Positions 52,202 through 60,944 of a DNA stretch of 64,000 nucleotides are shown piece by piece. A model generated the notes under the pieces. That model was not told the origin of the DNA and made no database searches. It was given only the letters and a program-made list of their open reading frames with translations. Source of the stretch: Comamonas serinivorans (GTDB taxonomy: Bacteria > Pseudomonadota > Gammaproteobacteria > Burkholderiales > Burkholderiaceae_C); the NCBI RefSeq assembly GCF_002158865.1, contig NZ_CP021455.1, positions 930,001 to 994,000 of the forward strand. Direction: 5' to 3'. The translations under genes were made by a program, and so were the position numbers. Each line of letters starts with the position of its first letter. The first letter of the stretch is position 1.

Positions 52202-52348
52202 GCATGATGAATTGTGCAACCCGTCGCCAAGGCTGCACGGCGAGGGCGATGATCGGGCGGCCGCGGCAGCGCGGCCCGTTCTGTCTTGGTCCGACGCCGC
52301 GGCCCGGCCCTGCGGCAGGCCGGTGTGCTGCGACGGGTCTGCCGTGCG

Positions 52349-53293
52349 TCACATGGCCTGGCGGCCGATCAGCAGGAACTCCATCAACGCCTTTTGCGCG
52401 TGCATGCGGTTTTCGGCTTCGTCCCAGACCACGGACTGCGGACCGTCGATGACCTCGGCCGTCACCTCCTCGCCGCGGTGGGCGGGCAGGCAGTGCATGA
52501 AGAGGGCGTCGGGCTTGGCGGCGGCCATCATCTCGCTGTCCACGCACCAGTCGGCAAAGGCCTTCTTGCGGGCCTCGTTTTCCTCTTCGTAGCCCATGCT
52601 GGTCCACACGTCGGTGGTGACGAGGTCGGCGCCCTGGCAGGCCTGCAGCGGGTCCTGGAACAGCTTGTAGCAGCCGGCGCGCGGCTGGTGATCGCCAAAG
52701 GCGAGCTTCTCGTCCACCTCGTAACCGCTGGGCGTGGCCACGTGCACGGTGAAGCCCAGCAGGTCGGCCGCCTGCAGCCAGGTGTTGGCCATGTTGTTGC
52801 CGTCGCCCACCCAGGCCACGACTTTGCCTGCGATGGAGCCGCGGTGCTCGGTGAAGGTGAAGATGTCCGCCAGGATCTGGCAGGGGTGGAACTCGTTGGT
52901 CAGGCCGTTGATGACGGGCACGCGCGAGTACTCGGCAAAGCGCTGGATGCGCGCCTGCTCGAAGGTGCGGATCATGACCAGGTCGGTCATGCGACTGATG
53001 ACGCGCGCCGTGTCCTCGATGGGCTCGGAGCGGCCCAGCTGGCTGTCGGTGCTGGTCAGGTGCACGACAGCGCCGCCGAGCTGGTACATGCCCGCCTCGA
53101 AGCTCACGCGCGTGCGGGTGCTGGCCTTCTCGAAGATCATGGCCAGCGTGCGGTCGCTCAGCGTGTGGTGCTTGTCGTAGGCCTTGAACTTGCGCTTGAT
53201 GAAGGCCGCGCGGGCCAGCAGGTAGGCGTAGTCGTCGGCCGTCAGGTCGGCAAATTGCAGGTAATGCTGGAGGGGGGCAGCGTGCGTGCTCAT
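52349..53293 (-). CDS. argF: ornithine carbamoyltransferase
   Basis: Enzyme of 314 residues making citrulline from ornithine and carbamoyl phosphate. STRTR (residues 58-62) binds carbamoyl phosphate, HPCQ and HCLPAHRG are the other catalytic blocks. It starts 3 nt after the argD stop and is cotranscribed with it. Confidence 0.97.
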   Translation of the reverse strand: MSTHAAPLQHYLQFADLTADDYAYLLARAAFIKRKFKAYDKHHTLSDRTLAMIFEKASTRTRVSFEAGMYQLGGAVVHLTSTDSQLGRSEPIEDTARVISRMTDLVMIRTFEQARIQRFAEYSRVPVINGLTNEFHPCQILADIFTFTEHRGSIAGKVVAWVGDGNNMANTWLQAADLLGFTVHVATPSGYEVDEKLAFGDHQPRAGCYKLFQDPLQACQGADLVTTDVWTSMGYEEENEARKKAFADWCVDSEMMAAAKPDALFMHCLPAHRGEEVTAEVIDGPQSVVWDEAENRMHAQKALMEFLLIGRQAM

Positions 53294-53296
53294 GGC

Positions 53297-54496
53297 TCAG
53301 CCTTGTTCATCCAGAAAGGTGTTGACCACCGGAACCAGTTTGTCGATGAGTTCATCGACCTCGGCATGCGTGATGATGAGCGGCGGCAGGATGCGCACGA
53401 CCTTGTCGGCCGTGATGCTGACCAGCAGCCCGGCTTGCAGGAAGCGCTGCAGCAGCTCGCCACAGGGTTTCGCCAGCTCCATGCCGATCATCAGGCCCTG
53501 GCCGCGCACGTCGACGACGCCGGGGCGGCCTTCGAAGGCGGTGCGCAGCCGGCCCATGAGGTAGGTGCCCATCTCGGCGGCATGCTGCAGCAGGCCGTCG
53601 TCTTCCATGATGGTCAGGGTTTCGATGCCTGCGCGCATGGCCAGCGGGTTGCCGCCAAAGGTGGTGCCATGGTTGCCGGGCTGGAAGATGGTGGCGGCGC
53701 GGGTGCCGGCCAGCACGGCCCCGATGGGCACGCCCGAGCCCAGGCCCTTGGCGAGCTGCACCACGTCGGGCACGATGCCGGCCCATTCGAAGGCGAACCA
53801 CTTGCCGGTGCGGCCGATGCCGCACTGCACCTCGTCGATCATCATCAGCCAGTCGTTGGCGTCGCACAGCTGGCGCACCTGCTGCAGGTAGTCCACGCGC
53901 ATGGGGTGGATGCCGCCTTCGCCCTGGATGGTCTCGAACATCACCGCCACCACGTTGGGGTTGCCTGTGGTGGCGCGCTTCAGCGCTTCGATGTCGTTGA
54001 GCGGCACGCGGATGAAGCCGTCGACCAGCGGGCCGAACCCTTGCTGGATCTTGAAGTTGCCGCCCGCGCTGAGCGTGGCCAGCGAGCGGCCATGGAAGGC
54101 GTGCTCGTACACCACGATCTGCGGGTTGGCGATGCCTTTGTCATGACCGAACTTGCGCGCCATCTTGATGGCGGCTTCGTTGGCTTCCAGGCCCGAGTTG
54201 CAGAAGAAGGCGTTCGTCAGCCCGCTGAGCGCGGTCAGCTTCTTGGCCAGCACTTCCTGGCCGGTGACGTGGTAGTAGTTGCTGGTGTGGATCAGCGTGG
54301 CGACCTGCTCCTGCAGGGCCGGGACCAATTTGGGGTGGGCGTGGCCCAGGGTGTTCACCGCGATGCCGCCCAGCCCGTCGAGGTATTCGCGACCCTCGGT
54401 GTCCCAGACTCGGCACCCCACGCCGCGTGCCAGAGCGATGGGCAGACGACCGTAGGTGTTCATCACGTGGGGGGACATGGGGTCAGCGGGGGACAT
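53297..54496 (-). CDS. argD: acetylornithine aminotransferase
   Basis: PLP enzyme of 399 residues: FFCNSGLEANEAAIKMAR, HAFHGRSLATLSAGGN, MMIDEVQCGIGRTG and QLAKGLGSGVPIGA with the PLP lysine. ATG 54496 follows CAGGAG. It is first in an argD-argF operon. Its leader contains an intrinsic terminator whose T-run touches the ribosome-binding site. Confidence 0.95.
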   Translation of the reverse strand: MSPADPMSPHVMNTYGRLPIALARGVGCRVWDTEGREYLDGLGGIAVNTLGHAHPKLVPALQEQVATLIHTSNYYHVTGQEVLAKKLTALSGLTNAFFCNSGLEANEAAIKMARKFGHDKGIANPQIVVYEHAFHGRSLATLSAGGNFKIQQGFGPLVDGFIRVPLNDIEALKRATTGNPNVVAVMFETIQGEGGIHPMRVDYLQQVRQLCDANDWLMMIDEVQCGIGRTGKWFAFEWAGIVPDVVQLAKGLGSGVPIGAVLAGTRAATIFQPGNHGTTFGGNPLAMRAGIETLTIMEDDGLLQHAAEMGTYLMGRLRTAFEGRPGVVDVRGQGLMIGMELAKPCGELLQRFLQAGLLVSITADKVVRILPPLIITHAEVDELIDKLVPVVNTFLDEQG

Positions 54497-54507
54497 GGGG
54501 GCTCCTG

Positions 54508-54539
54508 AAAAAAGCACGAGCCCGACAGCGGGCCCGTGC
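54508..54539 (-). terminator. terminator-like attenuator in the argD leader
   Basis: An 11-bp stem with one mismatch (GCACGGGCCCG/CGGGCTCGTGC) and 4-nt loop is followed by six T on the minus strand and then directly by CAGGAG and the argD ATG. The only minus-strand transcript that can reach it is argD's own, since the next gene upstream is divergent. Confidence 0.75.
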
Positions 54540-54718
54540 ATGCATTCTAGGCGGCGATGGTGGCGCCGGGATGACCGCTTTCATGCAGATTGAGCAACAC
54601 AGCGATGCGGCACTGGCCCGGGTTTTCACCCATCCACTAGAATGCGCGTTGCGTCAAAAGCGCGTGTTGTCAAGCATGCACCAGACAGGTGCGTGCCTTT
54701 TGTGAGCCTCCTGCATCC

Positions 54719-55039
54719 ATGGACCAACCCATTTCCGATTTCGTCTTGATTCAAGGCGTCACCGCCTCGGGCAAGACCTTTCGGCCAAGTGATTGGGCAG
54801 AGCGACTGGCAGGGGTCATGAGCGAATTCCACCCCGCCAGCCGAGCCGGCGGCCGACGCATCGGCTATTCGCCGTGGTGCGTGCCCACCACCTGTGCCGG
54901 CACCAAGAGCGTCATCGTCAACCACAAGCTCAAGCACTACGAGCCCATGGCCTGGGACTTCGTGATGAACTTTGCGCGCGACAACGACCTGCGTGTGCTG
55001 GCTTGCGATGCCGACGGCGTGCCGCTGAATCCGGCGTGA
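54719..55039 (+). CDS. DUF3579 protein
   Basis: A 106-residue protein of a family largely restricted to Betaproteobacteria: ASGKTFRPSDWAERLAGVM, RIGYSPWCVPT and NHKLKHYEPMAWDFVMNFA. Function unknown. It diverges from argD, a common neighbourhood. No strong Shine-Dalgarno before ATG 54719. Confidence 0.85.
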   Translation: MDQPISDFVLIQGVTASGKTFRPSDWAERLAGVMSEFHPASRAGGRRIGYSPWCVPTTCAGTKSVIVNHKLKHYEPMAWDFVMNFARDNDLRVLACDADGVPLNPA

Positions 55040-55455
55040 GCCTGACCAGGCTTTGGCCATCGTGTGCAGCAGCAGGCTGGCAGCACGGGGTGCGGTGCTG
55101 ACACGCCGCTGTCACCAAGTCGTTCAAGCTTCATTGGCAGTATCTGCCGATTGCCGTTGAAAAGATAACGGCCACGCAGTCATACTGCCAAATCGTTCGA
55201 TTGCATGCGGATCAATTGATCGCGTCGATCTGCTGTAAATGACGCCCGGGCGACAAACTTTCCATCTGTTCGATTGACAGCCACTGGTTTTCCCTGTTTG
55301 GGACAAACCCTCTGCTGATCGCCCCCCAAACTCTCTAAGCTGCGCCCTGTTCAACGGGTGGCGGCATGCGCTGCCCGGAGCATTCACCTCGTGTGCAAAC
55401 CGGGCGCCTGGCGGTTCTGGATTGCACATGCCCCGCAGTAGCCAGCCGCAGTGAC
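55040..55455. other. intergenic region before the second HAAT operon
   Basis: The 416 nt hold palindromic element copy 12 (55139-55186) and a small dyad GTTTG-N3-CAAAC (55296-55308) that could be an operator. No gene supported. Confidence 0.45.
55139..55186. repeat. 48-bp palindromic element, copy 12
   Basis: Ends AGTAT/ATACT, with inner stem GCCGTT/AACGGC fully paired. The middle segments are unpaired. It lies 99 nt after the DUF3579 stop. Confidence 0.88.
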
Positions 55456-56226
55456 ATGAGTGACTTCATCCTCGAAACCGAGCACCTGAGCAAAGAGTTC
55501 AAGGGGTTTGTGGCAGTCAACGATGTCGACCTGCAGGTGCGACGCGGCAGCATCCACGCCTTGATCGGCCCCAACGGTGCCGGCAAGACCACCTGCTTCA
55601 ACCTGCTGACCAAATTCCTGACGCCCACGCGGGGTCGCATCGTGTTCAACGGTGTCGACATCACGGGCGACAAGCCGGCGCAGATTGCCCGGCGCGGCGT
55701 CATCCGCTCGTTCCAGATTTCCGCGGTGTTCCCGCACATGACGGTGCTCGACAACGTGCGCGTCGCGCTGCAGCGCCAGCTGGGCGTGTCGTACCGCTTC
55801 TGGATGCGGGACGCGGTGCTGAACCAGCTCAACGACCGGTCCCTGGACCTGCTGGAGCAGGTGGGCCTGCGCGAGTTCGCGAGCGAGCTGGCGGTCAACC
55901 TGCCGTATGGCCGCAAGCGTGCGCTGGAAATCGCCACCACGCTGGCGATGGAGCCCGAGCTGATGCTGCTCGACGAGCCCACCCAGGGCATGGGCCACGA
56001 AGATGTGGACCTGGTGACCAGCCTCATCAAGCGCGTGTCACAAGGCCGCACCATCTTGATGGTGGAGCACAACATGAAGGTGATCGCGAGCATTGCGGAC
56101 CAGATCACGGTGCTGCAGCGCGGCGCCGTGCTGGCCGAAGGGGCTTACGACGAGGTGTCGCGCAACCCCAAGGTGATGGAGGCCTACATGGGCGTCGAGG
56201 CCAGCGAACTGGAAGGAGCCCACTGA
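55456..56226 (+). CDS. HAAT-family ABC ATPase (LivG-like), second operon
   Basis: ATPase of 256 residues: Walker A GPNGAGKTT, a signature region of the LPYGRKRALEIATTL form, Walker B LMLLDEPTQGM and switch MVEHNMK. The signature has GRKR where GEQR/GDQR is usual. First gene of the second HAAT operon, which runs ATPase-ATPase-receptor-permease-permease. Confidence 0.9.
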   Translation: MSDFILETEHLSKEFKGFVAVNDVDLQVRRGSIHALIGPNGAGKTTCFNLLTKFLTPTRGRIVFNGVDITGDKPAQIARRGVIRSFQISAVFPHMTVLDNVRVALQRQLGVSYRFWMRDAVLNQLNDRSLDLLEQVGLREFASELAVNLPYGRKRALEIATTLAMEPELMLLDEPTQGMGHEDVDLVTSLIKRVSQGRTILMVEHNMKVIASIADQITVLQRGAVLAEGAYDEVSRNPKVMEAYMGVEASELEGAH

Positions 56227-56271
56227 CATGCAGCGCTTGGCATACGACGACGCGTTCACGGGGAGGCTGGC

Positions 56272-56982
56272 ATGAGCACACCGGCGCTGGAGATCACCGA
56301 CCTGCACGCCTGGTATGGCGAATCGCACATCCTGCACGGCGCGCGCCTGGTCGTGCATCCGGGCGAGGTGGTCACTCTGCTGGGGCGCAACGGCGCTGGC
56401 CGCACGACCACCATGCGCGCCATCATGGGGCTGGTGGGCAAGCGCCAGGGCTCGATCAAGGTGGCGGGGCAGGAAACCATCCACATGCCGACCTACAAGG
56501 TGGCGCGCTGCGGGCTGGGCTATTGCCCCGAAGAGCGCGGCATCTTCGCGAGCCTGAGCTGCGAGGAAAACCTGATGCTGCCGCCCGCGCTGTCGGGCGG
56601 GGGCAAGGGCATGTCGGTGGCGGAAATCTACGAGATGTTCCCCAACCTCCAGGAGCGCCGCCACAGCCCGGGCACGCGCCTGTCGGGCGGTGAGCAGCAG
56701 ATGCTGGCTGTCGCACGCATCCTGCGCACCGGCGCGACCGTGCTGCTGCTGGACGAGATCTCGGAAGGCCTGGCGCCGGTCATCGTGCAGGCGCTGGCCC
56801 GCATGATCCAGGCCCTCAAGGCACGCGGGTTCACCATCGTCATGGTGGAGCAGAACTTCCGCTTTGCCGCCCCGCTGGCCGACCGGTTCTACGTCATGGA
56901 GCACGGGCAGATCGCGCTCGAATTCGAGGCCAGGGAACTGGCCGAGCGCCAAACCATGTTGAACGCCTTGTTGGGCGTGTGA
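56272..56982 (+). CDS. HAAT-family ABC ATPase (LivF-like) with Walker A Lys-to-Arg
   Basis: ATPase of 236 residues. The Walker A reads GRNGAGRTTT: the nucleotide-binding lysine is arginine. The signature LSGGEQQMLAVARIL, Walker B VLLLDEISEGLAP and MVEQNFRF are normal. In the first operon LivF keeps the lysine. This form may hydrolyse ATP poorly or rely on its LivG partner. Confidence 0.9.
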   Translation: MSTPALEITDLHAWYGESHILHGARLVVHPGEVVTLLGRNGAGRTTTMRAIMGLVGKRQGSIKVAGQETIHMPTYKVARCGLGYCPEERGIFASLSCEENLMLPPALSGGGKGMSVAEIYEMFPNLQERRHSPGTRLSGGEQQMLAVARILRTGATVLLLDEISEGLAPVIVQALARMIQALKARGFTIVMVEQNFRFAAPLADRFYVMEHGQIALEFEARELAERQTMLNALLGV

Positions 56983-56993
56983 ACCTTTTGCGT

Positions 56994-57018
56994 GGGTGAC
57001 CGGGCGGTCCCCCTTTTT
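56994..57018 (+). terminator. intrinsic terminator between the second livF and receptor genes
   Basis: GGGTGACC/GGTCCCCC pair with one mismatch around a 4-nt loop, followed by TTTTT. The receptor gene starts 15 nt later with GAGGAG, so it may be read through or have its own promoter. Confidence 0.65.
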
Positions 57019-57033
57019 AGTGAGGAGTAAGCG

Positions 57034-58239
57034 ATGACCTTCAAACCCTTGACCCTGGCTGTGGCAGCCGCCAGCGTGTTTGCCATGGCTGCTGCATCGG
57101 CACAAGGCACGGGCCCGGTGCGCATCGGGTTCATCACCGACATGTCCGGCGTGTACGCCGACATCGACGGCCAGGGTGGTGGCGAAGCCATCAAGATGGC
57201 CGTGGCCGACTTTGGCGGCAAAGTCCTCGGGCGTCCCATTGAGGTGGTGACGGCCGACCACCAGAACAAGGCCGACATCGCGGCGTCGAAGGCGCGCGAG
57301 TGGATCGACAAAGGGGGCGTGACGGCCATCTTTGGCGGCACCAACTCGGGCACCGCCATCGCCACGGCCAAGATCGCCGGCGAGAAAAAGCGCGTGTACT
57401 TCAACATGGGTGCCGGTTCGTCGCGCCTGACCAACGAAGAGTGCACGCCCTACACCGTGCACTACGCCTACGACACCGTGGCCCTGGCGCGCGTGGCCGG
57501 CAAGGCCATGATCCAGCGCGGCGACAAGAACTGGTACTTCCTGACGGCGGACTATGCCTTCGGCCATTCGCTGGAGCAGGATGCCTCGGAGATCGTCAAG
57601 TCCAGCGGCGGCAAGGTCGTGGGCTCGGTGCGCCACCCGCTGGGGGCGTCCGACTTCTCATCCTTCCTGCTGCAGGCGCAGAGCTCGGGCGCCAACGTGC
57701 TGGCCCTGGCCAATGCCGGGGGCGACTTCGTCAACAGCGTGAAGGCGGCCAAGGAGTTCGGCATCACCAAGAAGATGAAGCTCGCGGGCCTGCTCGTCTT
57801 CATCAACGACATCCACAGCCTGGGCCTGAAGGACACCGCCGGCCTGCTGGTGACGGACAGCTGGTACTGGGATCAGGACGCCGAGTCGCGCAAGTTCGCC
57901 CAGCGCTTCTTTGCCAAGTTCAAGCGCATGCCCAGCTCCATCCAGGCCGCCGACTACTCGGCCACGCTGACTTACCTGAATGCCGTGAAGGCGGCCGGGA
58001 CCGATGACGCCGACAAGGTGATGGAGGCCCTGCGCAAGACCAAGATCAACGACCTGTACACCAAGGGAGGCACCATCCGCGCCGACGGCAAGATGCTGCA
58101 CGACATGTACCTCATGCAGGTCAAGAGCCCGAGCGAGTCGAAAACGCCGTGGGATTACTACAAGCAGGTGGCCAAGTTCTCGGGCGATCAGGCCTACAAC
58201 TCCTTGGCCGAATCCAAGTGCCCCCTGGTCAAGAAGTGA
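57034..58239 (+). CDS. HAAT-family ABC receptor, second operon
   Basis: Periplasmic-binding protein of 401 residues: signal peptide ending ASAQG, then VRIGFITDMSGVYADIDGQG, FGGTNSGTAIATAKIA, YFLTADYAFGHSLEQDA. It belongs to the subgroup linked to aromatic and urea/amide-type ligands more than leucine; the ligand is not certain. GAGGAG precedes the ATG. Confidence 0.9.
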   Translation: MTFKPLTLAVAAASVFAMAAASAQGTGPVRIGFITDMSGVYADIDGQGGGEAIKMAVADFGGKVLGRPIEVVTADHQNKADIAASKAREWIDKGGVTAIFGGTNSGTAIATAKIAGEKKRVYFNMGAGSSRLTNEECTPYTVHYAYDTVALARVAGKAMIQRGDKNWYFLTADYAFGHSLEQDASEIVKSSGGKVVGSVRHPLGASDFSSFLLQAQSSGANVLALANAGGDFVNSVKAAKEFGITKKMKLAGLLVFINDIHSLGLKDTAGLLVTDSWYWDQDAESRKFAQRFFAKFKRMPSSIQAADYSATLTYLNAVKAAGTDDADKVMEALRKTKINDLYTKGGTIRADGKMLHDMYLMQVKSPSESKTPWDYYKQVAKFSGDQAYNSLAESKCPLVKK

Positions 58240-58266
58240 GCTTGTTCTGACGGCATCCGTGTAGGC

Positions 58267-58314
58267 AGTATGGGGTGGTCGTCGTTCTTCAAAGAACGAC
58301 AGTCCGGCCATACT
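58267..58314. repeat. 48-bp palindromic element, copy 13
   Basis: Ends AGTATGG/CCATACT, with an inner stem GTCGTTCTT/AAGAACGAC fully paired. Position 16 is T-A instead of C-G. It lies inside an operon, 27 nt after the receptor stop and 37 nt before the permease ATG. Confidence 0.9.
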
Positions 58315-58351
58315 GCCTGCATGATGGTGCAACCACAGAAAGTCGACGCAC

Positions 58352-59236
58352 ATGGAATTCTTTGGTGTGCCCCTGGCGGCCCTGCCCAGTCAGTTGCTGT
58401 TGGGGCTGGTCAATGGCTCGTTCTATGCCATCTTGAGTCTGGGCCTGGCTGTGATCTTCGGCCTGCTCAACGTCATCAATTTCTCGCACGGCGCCATGTT
58501 CATGCTGGGTGCCATGCTGACCTGGATGGGGCTGCAGTACGCGGGCGCACCCTACTGGGTGATGATCTTCGTCGCGCCGGCCATCGTGGGCCTGTTCGGC
58601 ATCCTCATCGAGCGCCTGCTGCTGCGTCACCTGTACAAGCTCGATCACCTCTACGGCTTGCTGCTGACCTTTGGCCTGGTGCTCATCATTGAAGGCGTAT
58701 TCCGCTCCATCTACGGCGCCTCGGGCCAGTCGTATTCGGCCCCCGAGGCCTTGAGTGGTGCCACCGACCTGGGGTTCATGGTGCTGCCCAACTACCGTGC
58801 CTGGGTCGTGGTGGCATCGCTGGTGGTGTGCTTTGCCACCTGGTTCGTGATCGAGAAGACCAAGCTCGGCGCCTACCTGCGCGCCGGCACCGAGAACCCG
58901 CGGTTGGTCGAGGCCTTCGGCATCAACGTGCCGGTGATGGTGATGCTGACCTATGGCTTTGGCGTGGCCCTGGCCGCGTTCGCGGGCGTGCTGGCGGCGC
59001 CGGTCATGCAGGTCACGCCGCTCATGGGCACCAACCTCATCATCGTGGTGTTCGCCGTGGTGGTGATCGGCGGCATGGGCTCCATCATGGGGGCTATCGT
59101 CACCGGACTGGCCCTGGGCGTGATCGAGGGGCTCACGCGGGTGATCTATCCGCCGGGTTCGGCCACCGTGGTGTTCGTCATCATGGCCATCGTGCTGCTG
59201 GTGCGGCCTGCCGGGTTGTTTGGCAAAGAGAAGTGA
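58352..59236 (+). CDS. HAAT-family ABC permease (LivH-like), second operon
   Basis: Permease of 294 residues: GLVNGSFYAILSLGLAVIFG, NFSHGAMFMLGAM and VIGGMGSIMGAIVTGLAL. It is separated from the receptor by a palindromic element and followed after 8 nt by the second permease. Confidence 0.93.
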   Translation: MEFFGVPLAALPSQLLLGLVNGSFYAILSLGLAVIFGLLNVINFSHGAMFMLGAMLTWMGLQYAGAPYWVMIFVAPAIVGLFGILIERLLLRHLYKLDHLYGLLLTFGLVLIIEGVFRSIYGASGQSYSAPEALSGATDLGFMVLPNYRAWVVVASLVVCFATWFVIEKTKLGAYLRAGTENPRLVEAFGINVPVMVMLTYGFGVALAAFAGVLAAPVMQVTPLMGTNLIIVVFAVVVIGGMGSIMGAIVTGLALGVIEGLTRVIYPPGSATVVFVIMAIVLLVRPAGLFGKEK

Positions 59237-59244
59237 GCGCGTCG

Positions 59245-60228
59245 ATGAACAAACACACCATGGCGCTGTATGGCGTGCTGCTGCTGGCCGGGCTGGCGGC
59301 GCCGTTCGTGGTCTACCCCGTGCTCATGATGAAGCTGCTGTGCTTCGCCTTGTTTGCCTGTGCCTTCAACCTGCTCATCGGCTACACCGGCCTGCTGTCC
59401 TTCGGCCACGCGGCCTTCTTGGGTGGGGCCGGGTACATCACCGGCTACGTGATCCAGAGCCTGGGGGCGACGCCTGAAATCGGCATCCTGCTGGGCACCG
59501 CCTTTGCGGCGCTGGTGGGCCTGGTGATGGGCTGGCTGGCCATCCGCCGCACCGGCATTTACTTCACCATGATCACGCTGGCGCTGGCCCAGATGCTGTT
59601 TTTCGTCTGGTTGCAGGCGCCGTTCACGGGCGGTGAAGACGGGTTGCAGGGCGTGCCACGCGGCAAGTTGTTCGGCCTGCTGTCGCTTCAGGATGACGTG
59701 CACCTGTATTACTTGGTGTTCGCCATCTTCGTGTTCGGCTTCTGGTTGGTGCGGCGCGTCATCCACTCGCCGTTTGGCCAGGTGTTGCAGGCCATCAAGG
59801 AGAACGAGCCGCGCGCCGTGTCACTGGGTTACGACGTGAACCGCTTCAAGCTGCTGGCCTTCGTGCTGTCGGCGGCGCTGTCGGGCCTGGCGGGTTCGAC
59901 CAAGGTGCTGGTCATGGGGTTTGAAACCCTGACCGATGCGCAATGGACCATGTCGGGAACGGTGGTGCTGATGACGCTGGTGGGCGGCATGGGCACCTTG
60001 CTGGGGCCGGTGGTGGGCGCCTTTGTCATCATGATCCTGGAGAACAAGATGGGCGAGATCGGCAGCGGCCTCGCCAGCGTGACGGGCATCGAGTGGTTCA
60101 ACCAGCTGGGCGAATCGGTCACCATCGTCACGGGCTTCATCTTCGTGATCTGTGTGATGGCGTTCCGGCGTGGCATCGTTGGCGAGATCCTGGTGCGTCT
60201 GCCCAAAGGCAAGTCAAGCACCGGTTAG
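59245..60228 (+). CDS. HAAT-family ABC permease (LivM-like), second operon
   Basis: Permease of 327 residues: NLLIGYTGLLSFGHAAFLGG, RRTGIYFTMITLALAQM, and SPFGQVLQAIKENEPRAVSLG as the coupling helix. Last gene of the operon. It lacks the long Pro/Ala tail of the first LivM. Confidence 0.93.
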   Translation: MNKHTMALYGVLLLAGLAAPFVVYPVLMMKLLCFALFACAFNLLIGYTGLLSFGHAAFLGGAGYITGYVIQSLGATPEIGILLGTAFAALVGLVMGWLAIRRTGIYFTMITLALAQMLFFVWLQAPFTGGEDGLQGVPRGKLFGLLSLQDDVHLYYLVFAIFVFGFWLVRRVIHSPFGQVLQAIKENEPRAVSLGYDVNRFKLLAFVLSAALSGLAGSTKVLVMGFETLTDAQWTMSGTVVLMTLVGGMGTLLGPVVGAFVIMILENKMGEIGSGLASVTGIEWFNQLGESVTIVTGFIFVICVMAFRRGIVGEILVRLPKGKSSTG

Positions 60229-60318
60229 CGCCACAAGCGGGCGTGCAGGATGGCGTTCGGCCTCCTGGCGTCTGCGGATCCAGCTCTTCGCGCACTGCTT
60301 CAAAAAGGGCAGGCGACA

Positions 60319-60340
60319 AAAAAGCCGCTTGAAGCGGCTT
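60319..60340 (-). terminator. intrinsic terminator after rpsT
   Basis: AAGCCGCTT/AAGCGGCTT form a 9-bp stem with a 2-nt loop; on the minus strand it is followed by a run of T. It lies about 137 nt past the rpsT stop and also serves as a weak stop for the permease transcript from the other side. Confidence 0.75.
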
Positions 60341-60476
60341 TGGTGTTTCACTGGCAGCGCACCCGATGAGAAGGCGGCCGGATGAGGCGCTGTGCCCATC
60401 TGGCCGGGCGGGGAGGGCACTGAGGCCTTCCCTGAGGTGATGCGGACCGCCTGTGGGCAGTGCCGCATTGGGCGGC

Positions 60477-60779
60477 TTAGGCGGCGGCGGTGGCCAGGCC
60501 CTTGACGCGGGTCGACAGGCGAGCCTTGTCGCGTGCGGCCTTGTTCTTGTGGAAGATGCCCTTGTCGGCAATGGTGTCCACCACCGATTGCATGCGCACG
60601 AAGGCTTCCTTGGCCTTGGCCAGGTCACCTGCGGCCACGGCTTTTTCAACGTTCTTGACGGCGGTGCGGTACTTGGAACGCAGCGAGGTGTTGGCGGCGT
60701 TCAGCTTGACGTTCTGACGGGCGCGTTTGCGGCCAGACGCCAGGCGGGGGTTCTTTTTCTTTGGCTTTCCAGATGCCAT
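60477..60779 (-). CDS. rpsT: ribosomal protein S20
   Basis: Small-subunit protein of 100 residues: a basic N-terminus (GKPKKKNPRLASGRKRARQN), then two long helices with SLRSKYRTAVKNVEKAV and GIFHKNKAARDKARL. ATG 60779 gives the normal start. Divergent from murJ. Confidence 0.97.
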   Translation of the reverse strand: MASGKPKKKNPRLASGRKRARQNVKLNAANTSLRSKYRTAVKNVEKAVAAGDLAKAKEAFVRMQSVVDTIADKGIFHKNKAARDKARLSTRVKGLATAAA

Positions 60780-60944
60780 GATGATCTTTCGTGTTTCTTG
60801 GGGATGTTGCCAGTGAACCGCGCATTCTAGCCGATTTGACCCATGCGTGCCATGGCGCCGCCTGGGGCTGCTGGCCGGCGGAACGCCACGGTGCTGCCCT
60901 GGCGACACCCGGATGGGGTGAACGCCAGGGCTACACTCGCGGCC

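Larger units (their letters stand above)
51684..52348. other. intergenic region between the ThDP-enzyme and argF genes
   Basis: The 665 nt contain the promoter above, a CarA-like scrap (51837-51890), a three-unit 13-bp repeat (51990-52028) and palindromic element copy 11 (52154-52201). No intact gene. Confidence 0.55.

Noticed and set aside
52286..54508. A 740-codon plus-strand frame over argF and argD
   Set aside because: Antisense shadow of two certain arginine biosynthesis genes.
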